Positions 22,158-26,375 of a DNA stretch of 26,375 bases are shown piece after piece (position 1 is the stretch's first letter; each line of letters opens with the position of its first letter). The notes beneath the pieces are model-generated. The model saw only the letters and a program-made list of their open reading frames with translations, had not been told where the DNA came from and made no database searches. A program made the position numbers and the translations under genes. Source of the DNA: Candidatus Yanofskybacteria bacterium RIFCSPHIGHO2_01_FULL_44_22 (GTDB lineage Bacteria > Patescibacteriota > Minisyncoccia > 2-02-FULL-40-12 > GWA2-44-9); assembly GCA_001794205.1 (NCBI GenBank), contig MGJJ01000015.1:1-26375 (forward strand). The letters are read 5' to 3'.

Positions 22158-22802
22158 TTAGGTTTCTAAATTTTTCGTCTGAAATTTGGAAGAAGGATTA
22201 TACAATTCATAAAACATTTTCAACAGCTCGTCTTTTTCAAGGACGCGCGTCCTGACACCCAAACCGATAAGGCTGTCGAGAACAAGCTCCACTCGCTGAA
22301 GCAGTTGGGTTTGGTAAGTTTTGAACCGGTCGTCGTCTAAGACAGCCTCTTTGACCGTCGCGGACGGCTTAAAAATACTCTTAAGACTTTTCAGCAAACC
22401 GGCCTTGCCGGGCGCTTCAAATATGTAAAAAGGCACGACAACATAAAATTTCTTGGCCATAATGTTGGCCAAATCAGAAAGCTCTTTCACGAATTTGGAA
22501 TACTCACCGGCCTGGATTTTAAGAAGTTCGTTGGACAGAGACGCGGCGGCCGCATCAACGACGCCGAGATAATCTCCTATGTCCAGCCGCCGGGAAGTAA
22601 TCGCTATTTGAAGCGGAAAATCCACCGAATTCAGAACTTTCTGGAAATTCTGAAGAATAGCCACCTGCTCGGCCTCCGATTTAAGCTCAAAGTTGACGGC
22701 GGTTATCTCAATCACGGCGCGCAAAGAGCCGTTTTTCAGAAAAACGACATTGTCCTTTATGTCCGCCACTTCCACTAATTGTTTGGTTGATTGAATGGAC
22801 AA
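22158..22802 (-). CDS. TraC/VirB4 N-terminal-like protein (separate subunit)
   Basis: A 214-aa soluble protein that matches the N-terminal portion of VirB4/TraC (KDNVVFLKNGSLRAVIEITAVNFELKSEAEQVAILQNFQKVLN, then LQIAITSRRLDI), the segment that usually precedes the motor. It has no Walker motif. Together with the downstream ATPase it sums to a normal VirB4 length (795 aa), so it is best seen as half of a split VirB4. The start is a TTG at 22802, seven nt after the prgI stop; two nearby GTG codons are alternatives. The split needs both a stop and a frame change, so it is not a single sequencing slip. Confidence 0.75.
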   Translation of the reverse strand: MSIQSTKQLVEVADIKDNVVFLKNGSLRAVIEITAVNFELKSEAEQVAILQNFQKVLNSVDFPLQIAITSRRLDIGDYLGVVDAAAASLSNELLKIQAGEYSKFVKELSDLANIMAKKFYVVVPFYIFEAPGKAGLLKSLKSIFKPSATVKEAVLDDDRFKTYQTQLLQRVELVLDSLIGLGVRTRVLEKDELLKMFYELYNPSSKFQTKNLET

Positions 22803-22809
22803 AAATTTG

Positions 22810-23145
22810 TTAGTTCGTTGTCTTGTTATTTTGTTGCGACGGCTCCAGTTGAGGCATGTTATTTGCAGCTTCTTTCTTGAAAATATATTTTTTGGGGTTC
22901 AAAAAATACGACAAGCCGTAGGAGACATAATTAAGCAGGGGAATGTCATTTATTTTCAAAAAGGCCAAAGCCAAGAACATGCCCCCAATCGGAAGAGCAA
23001 AGACGAAAAATAAAATTCCGCGCAGGGTCATATAGAGCAGGGTTAAAACGGCCGCCCCGCCGGCAACCCAAAGAAATTGCTTCAGGGTGAACGGCCCCAC
23101 TATTTTTGTTTCCGTCTCTATGAATTGTGGCAGTTGAAAACGCAT
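22810..23145 (-). CDS. PrgI-family membrane protein
   Basis: PrgI proteins are small inner-membrane components of Gram-positive-type IV secretion systems, the counterparts of VirB3. The start is taken as ATG at 23145 (111 aa), giving MRFQLPQFIETETKIVGPFTLKQFLW, the usual family start; a TTG 30 nt upstream gives a longer form with a charged leader. Two hydrophobic helices follow (about 27-45 and 46-64), then a cytoplasmic tail (NYVSYGLSYFLNPKKYIFKK) and a Gln/Asn-rich end. It is followed by the TraC-like and VirB4 genes, the same order as VirB3-VirB4. Confidence 0.85.
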   Translation of the reverse strand: MRFQLPQFIETETKIVGPFTLKQFLWVAGGAAVLTLLYMTLRGILFFVFALPIGGMFLALAFLKINDIPLLNYVSYGLSYFLNPKKYIFKKEAANNMPQLEPSQQNNKTTN

Positions 23146-23220
23146 ACTCTTTTCTCGTTCGTATCGCGACGCCAATCTACAAATAGTGTGCGAATTTACG
23201 AATTAATACGAAATAAATAT

Positions 23221-23249
23221 TTGACTTATTGCGTATAGCGATGTATAAT
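23221..23249 (+). promoter_or_regulatory. Near-consensus promoter of the 186-aa orphan gene
   Basis: TTGACT (23221-23226), a 17-nt spacer and a perfect TATAAT (23244-23249). It is the closest to consensus in the window. The start is expected near 23256, with a leader of about 57 nt. Confidence 0.85.
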
Positions 23250-23263
23250 CATGCCAAGCTAAG

Positions 23264-23305
23264 TCTCCTTTACAATTATAGCAAAAAATAAAACAAACAA
23301 GGAGA
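23264..23305 (+). promoter_or_regulatory. Leader hairpin that masks the Shine-Dalgarno
   Basis: TCTCCTT (23264-23270) is exactly complementary to AAGGAGA (23299-23305), which contains the Shine-Dalgarno AAGGAG eight nt before the ATG at 23313. The 28-nt loop is A-rich. The complementarity is seen directly; regulation through it is inferred. Confidence 0.5.
23275..23283 (-). promoter_or_regulatory. Possible prgI operon promoter (extended -10)
   Basis: On the minus strand TGCTATAAT (23283-23275) is an extended -10 like those of nusA (TGCTATCAT) and the putative small RNA. The -35 position reads only TCCTTG. The predicted start is near 23268, about 120 nt before the prgI ATG. It overlaps the leader of the opposite gene. 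Confidence 0.45.
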
Positions 23306-23312
23306 AAATCTG

Positions 23313-23873
23313 ATGATATCTCAAGAATTGCGGGAAGTAATGGAAAAGATTGAGAGTCTTAAGCCGGAATGGAAATTGGCTCAAGGAGCAATACTTTCCG
23401 CTGAACAAGAATTTTCGGATCTTAGATATAAAATATGCCTTGAAAAACAAATAGCCGAAGGAATAATTCGTTGTGAAATCAAGGTTGGACCAACGGGCGC
23501 TTCTGAAGATAATCTTTGGGGTGATGGGCGTGAGGGAGATGAAATTTTTAGTCATAATGCAACTGTTAAAGTTTCGCTTGCCAAACACTCGGATCCGGAT
23601 AAATTTATATGTTTTTTCTCGGAATGTTATGGTGGGGCGAAATATGTTTTGTTTAAAAAAAGGACTTTTTGGAAGGGATATATTAAATATATGGGAAAGC
23701 GGTTGATAAAGAACCCATCAGAGGAGTATCAATTTTTAAGAAAATATGTCGAGGCCGTAGATGCGGCTTTGTATAAAGCGAAAACCGAGGAACAGCAAAT
23801 AGCAGAAAAAGAAAGAAACCAAAAATATCAGCAACAAGAGCAAGATTGCAAAAAGATATTCTTCGGAAGGTAA
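23313..23873 (+). CDS. Hypothetical protein (orphan, 186 aa) inside the secretion locus
   Basis: No family is recognised. It is a soluble protein with a helical, charged N-terminus (MISQELREVMEKIESLKPEWKLAQG), a middle region of mixed strand-like sequence with Trp, Cys and Gly (NLWGDGREGDE, FFSECYGGAKYVLF), and a Lys/Glu/Gln-rich C-terminal helix likely to form a coiled coil (about 145-178). No signal peptide or membrane helix. The ATG has a textbook Shine-Dalgarno AAGGAG eight nt upstream and a near-consensus promoter, unlike every neighbour. It is on the strand opposite to the surrounding secretion genes and separates the VirB6-like gene from prgI. Acquired cargo, or a regulator or effector of the locus, are both possible. 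Confidence 0.85.
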   Translation: MISQELREVMEKIESLKPEWKLAQGAILSAEQEFSDLRYKICLEKQIAEGIIRCEIKVGPTGASEDNLWGDGREGDEIFSHNATVKVSLAKHSDPDKFICFFSECYGGAKYVLFKKRTFWKGYIKYMGKRLIKNPSEEYQFLRKYVEAVDAALYKAKTEEQQIAEKERNQKYQQQEQDCKKIFFGR

Positions 23874-23894
23874 AAGGCGTCGAAAGGCGCCTTT
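23873..23894 (+). terminator. Weak hairpin terminator after the orphan gene
   Basis: AAAGGCG (23873-23879) pairs with CGCCTTT (23888-23894) around an 8-nt loop, followed by ATCTATTTCTT. It lacks a clean T-run and overlaps the last codon of the convergent VirB6-like gene. Confidence 0.45.
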
Positions 23895-26073
23895 ATCTAT
23901 TTCTTAAGTCAACTATATTTGCTTTCTCGGGATTTTCGATTTCAAAATTAGCACCGGGAGTTAATACAATGTTTGGTTTTTGAGATTTTTCTTCCGTGCC
24001 TTCTTTTTTGGACAACTCTTTAGCCGATCCTCTTTCTTTGAGAATATCATTTTTGTCCTCGCCGTCTCGAACAATTCGCAAAGCATTTTCCAAATTGTTG
24101 AAGAAAGACTGGCGAGATTTGAAACTGCCAAGTGATAAACGATTTTCAAGAGCTTCTATGAAATCTGAGTTTCTCCAGACAGTAAGCGGCATATTGGCTA
24201 TATCCTTTGTATCAGTGAGCGATTCTTCAAACATTCTTATGCGTATTTTTTTATCTAATTCCTCATCAGAAATATCAACTGGTAAGTCCTTAATTTTGTC
24301 TTTGTAATCTTTTCTAGTCTTGGCAAGGCGTTCCTGAGACATCTTATAAGTTATAAGCATATCTGGTCTGATGCCCCCTGCTTCCTTTATAAATGCTGAT
24401 CCCTCTGTTGAAGAATCGCCACCAAACATTCCGATACCTTTTTCAAAATGATCATAAGTGAAAGCTGTACTTGATAAAATCTTATTATTTGATTGAATGT
24501 GTTTATAAATTTCCCGTTGTGCTCCAGAACCAAGATTGGAAAATTTCCCTTCTCCTTTTGCCGCAGCCATAAGAGTCGGCGCACCAATATTAGAGAAATT
24601 GGAATCTTTAGCTGTTTTGATGAAGTCCTGCATGGCATAAGGATTATCTTTAAGTTCGGTAACGGTCTTGGTAAAGCTTTCCGCGTCAAGCTTTCCCATC
24701 TTGGCCAGCATCTTGTGATAGGCGTAACCCTGCGGGTCTGATGCCTTAAATTGTTTTGCTCTTGATTCGATTCCGGCGGCGTCGATTTTGCCGGAATTGT
24801 AATCCTGCTGGACGGCTTCGTAAGTTTTATCGGCTCGGGAAACGAAATCCTTCTGGCGTTGGAATTCCATTCCATGGACGCCGAATCTCTGGCCCCAAAG
24901 AGCCTCTTTCCGTTTAAAAGCGGCCTCGCTGCCCAGCCAGCTCGGCAATTTCTCTTCCTGGAACTGTTTAAGTCTTTGTCCGGCGGCCTTGCCGATGGCC
25001 GTGCCGCCCACGTAACCGAGAGCTCTTTTTTTAGCCGCTCCGGCTATGCCCGTTACGCTTACTCCGGCGAACATTGAAATTTTCGCCGAGGCGATTAAAC
25101 CGCCGATTAGAAACATCGCGGCCAAAACATAGGTGAAAAGAGTTTGAAAAGTAAAATTAGCCCCCCCGATTTTCTCCTGGGCGAATTCTTTTCCCACCGC
25201 GCCGACCACTGTCCCGATATTGGCGGCAAAATATAGGCCGAAATAAAGAAAAAACAGAAAAACGGGAAGGGCAACGCACCAGCCGATAAAATAATGCCAC
25301 CATTTTTTGTAATATTCGCTTGTCTGCGGAAAAACGCTCATAACCCAGGCAAACGGAGAAACAATCAACAGCGCCCAGATAATGGGTATTCTTATCAAAG
25401 TAAAAACCAATCCCGCCAGAATGGCGAACAGAAATACACCCAAAAGCACGACGGAAAATGTAAGCTGGACTAAAACATTCAAGGCCAGACCTTGTATGTT
25501 GGCGGAACTCGCACTGCCGCTTGTCGCTTCGGCGGGCAACAAGTTTGACGGGTTCAAGTCTTGTCCCAAGCGGGTTGCCGCGTCTCCTATGGCGATAAGA
25601 AAAGTGTTGTTGATTATCTGCGCTCCGTTTATCACCAACCCCCCGAGGGTTAAACTGAAATTTATCAGAAGAGCGGCAATAAGGAATTTGGCTATAAGCG
25701 TGCGGACATTGTATTTGGCGACGTCAAAAATGGTGGCGAAGGCCATTACTATCAGAGCAATAATAAAAAACATGTTGGCGAAATCGCGCATTATTTTCCA
25801 ACTCTGATAAACAACCGGCGCGTTCGCGCTATCGGTGTAAATGCGCATTTTAATTACCGCCGACAACGCTCCGGCCAAAGCGGCTATTATTTTTCCTATA
25901 AGGGTGAGAAGCAGGAAAACGAAACTTGCGGCCAGTTCAACAACGGTATCAATTCCAAAACTCATCAAATTCCATGCCTGCGCCGAATGAAGGGGAATCC
26001 AAAACGAAACAACCAAAAACAGGATTGCGAAAACAAGCTTGTATTTTTTGGATTGTTTGGCGGAGTTTCTCAT
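23893..26073 (-). CDS. VirB6/TrbL-like multi-spanning secretion protein with long C-terminal tail
   Basis: A 726-aa protein. An N-terminal signal-like sequence (about 11-33, ending AQA) is followed by about seven hydrophobic segments (roughly 43-72, 95-118, 126-157, 200-222, 225-247, 259-288, 311-332). The arrangement and the WWHYFIGWCVALPVFLFF region suit the VirB6/TrbL family that forms the inner-membrane channel. After 333 comes a soluble tail of nearly 400 residues rich in charged helices, which should be cytoplasmic. It precedes prgI in the locus, with the orphan gene between. The start is ATG at 26073. The family is assigned by topology and context; sequence identity to named VirB6 proteins is not claimed. 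Confidence 0.75.
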   Translation of the reverse strand: MRNSAKQSKKYKLVFAILFLVVSFWIPLHSAQAWNLMSFGIDTVVELAASFVFLLLTLIGKIIAALAGALSAVIKMRIYTDSANAPVVYQSWKIMRDFANMFFIIALIVMAFATIFDVAKYNVRTLIAKFLIAALLINFSLTLGGLVINGAQIINNTFLIAIGDAATRLGQDLNPSNLLPAEATSGSASSANIQGLALNVLVQLTFSVVLLGVFLFAILAGLVFTLIRIPIIWALLIVSPFAWVMSVFPQTSEYYKKWWHYFIGWCVALPVFLFFLYFGLYFAANIGTVVGAVGKEFAQEKIGGANFTFQTLFTYVLAAMFLIGGLIASAKISMFAGVSVTGIAGAAKKRALGYVGGTAIGKAAGQRLKQFQEEKLPSWLGSEAAFKRKEALWGQRFGVHGMEFQRQKDFVSRADKTYEAVQQDYNSGKIDAAGIESRAKQFKASDPQGYAYHKMLAKMGKLDAESFTKTVTELKDNPYAMQDFIKTAKDSNFSNIGAPTLMAAAKGEGKFSNLGSGAQREIYKHIQSNNKILSSTAFTYDHFEKGIGMFGGDSSTEGSAFIKEAGGIRPDMLITYKMSQERLAKTRKDYKDKIKDLPVDISDEELDKKIRIRMFEESLTDTKDIANMPLTVWRNSDFIEALENRLSLGSFKSRQSFFNNLENALRIVRDGEDKNDILKERGSAKELSKKEGTEEKSQKPNIVLTPGANFEIENPEKANIVDLRNR

Positions 26074-26141
26074 CTAATAAACAAGTGGTTTACGGGAAAT
26101 AAGGGGTTTCATACGGAGGAACGTTTTGGGAAATTTTATAA

Positions 26142-26375
26142 TTAAGGCTGGGGCGCGACGATTTGAGAAGCGCATTTGGCGAGCGGGTCATCGGCTGTGG
26201 CGGTGAATGATTCTGTGGCTCCTCCGCCTATGTAACCGTTTGCGAGGGGATTTAAAGCGCTGCAAGAAGTTGCATCAGTCGGTAAATTTCGTGGGTTATC
26301 AAAACCAAACCATGAGAGATTTTTTGAGCAAAAATCGCCGACGGTTGCGGATGAAAATTCAAAAGGATAAGCATT
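26142..26375 (-). CDS. C-terminal part of an unidentified protein (5' end outside window)
   Basis: The minus strand is open from the window edge to TAA at 26142: 77 codons without any Met, so the start lies beyond the window. The visible segment is rich in Ser, Thr, Ala, Gly and Pro with three cysteines spaced widely (FCSKN, SCSAL, AKCASQ) and no membrane helix, like an exported or extracytoplasmic protein. It is the gene immediately upstream of the VirB6-like gene, 68 nt away, and likely belongs to the same locus. No family can be named. The gap 26074-26141 shows no promoter or terminator that I can support. Confidence 0.6.
   Translation of the reverse strand, partial: NAYPFEFSSATVGDFCSKNLSWFGFDNPRNLPTDATSCSALNPLANGYIGGGATESFTATADDPLAKCASQIVAPQP

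Noticed and set aside
22142..22160. Assembly or sequencing error splitting virB4
   Set aside because: Joining the ORFs would need removal of a stop and a frame change, and the second ORF has its own ATG after a short gap.

Overview
The window looks like a chromosomal segment of a small-genome bacterium of the Candidate Phyla Radiation (Patescibacteria, most likely Parcubacteria-like). This rests on compact or reduced proteins (a 169-aa YebC, a 95-aa DciA-like protein), a VirB4-type ATPase split into two genes beside a PrgI-family gene, very short intergenic gaps, and almost no Shine-Dalgarno sequences. UGA is used as a normal stop (ruvB, rnpA), so the code is the standard bacterial one and not the UGA-glycine code of Gracilibacteria. 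The lineage is inferred from gene content only.

Layout. Positions 3-1349 (+) hold the C-terminal part of a class A penicillin-binding protein, ending at a hairpin terminator. On the minus strand follow tRNA-Lys(CUU), a cysteine desulfurase and a DoxX-like membrane protein. Positions 3100-3330 hold no convincing protein gene but have a consensus promoter and a very long hairpin, so they may encode a small RNA. The minus-strand nusA-tig operon (3332-5937) starts from a strong promoter and has an unusually structured leader of about 178 nt. Divergent to it is pilB (type IV pilus ATPase). A 169-bp inverted-repeat element then precedes ruvB-yebC-ruvC and a small acidic ORF, which end at a 17-bp bidirectional terminator. 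tyrS (-) and a complete class A PBP (+) are divergent, with overlapping promoters.

Positions 13950-19230 are the replication-origin neighbourhood. dnaA, dnaN and a DciA-like gene lie on the minus strand; rpmH, rnpA, yidD, yidC and jag lie on the plus strand, the classic bacterial order. DnaA-box-like sites and AT-rich DNA flank dnaA on both sides. rpmH is only 45 aa and easily missed.

Positions 19243-26375 are a type IV secretion-like locus on the minus strand: an unidentified partial gene, a VirB6/TrbL-like multi-spanning protein, PrgI, a TraC/VirB4 N-terminal protein, the VirB4 ATPase, and a membrane-anchored beta-propeller protein. In its middle, on the opposite strand, sits an unrecognised 186-aa gene with the best promoter and the only clear Shine-Dalgarno in the window; its leader can fold to mask that Shine-Dalgarno. 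No CRISPR array, transposase or integrase was seen. The strongest candidates for something undescribed are the nusA leader RNA, the SD-masked orphan gene in the secretion locus, the putative small RNA at 3144-3320, and the inverted-repeat element at 7931-8099.
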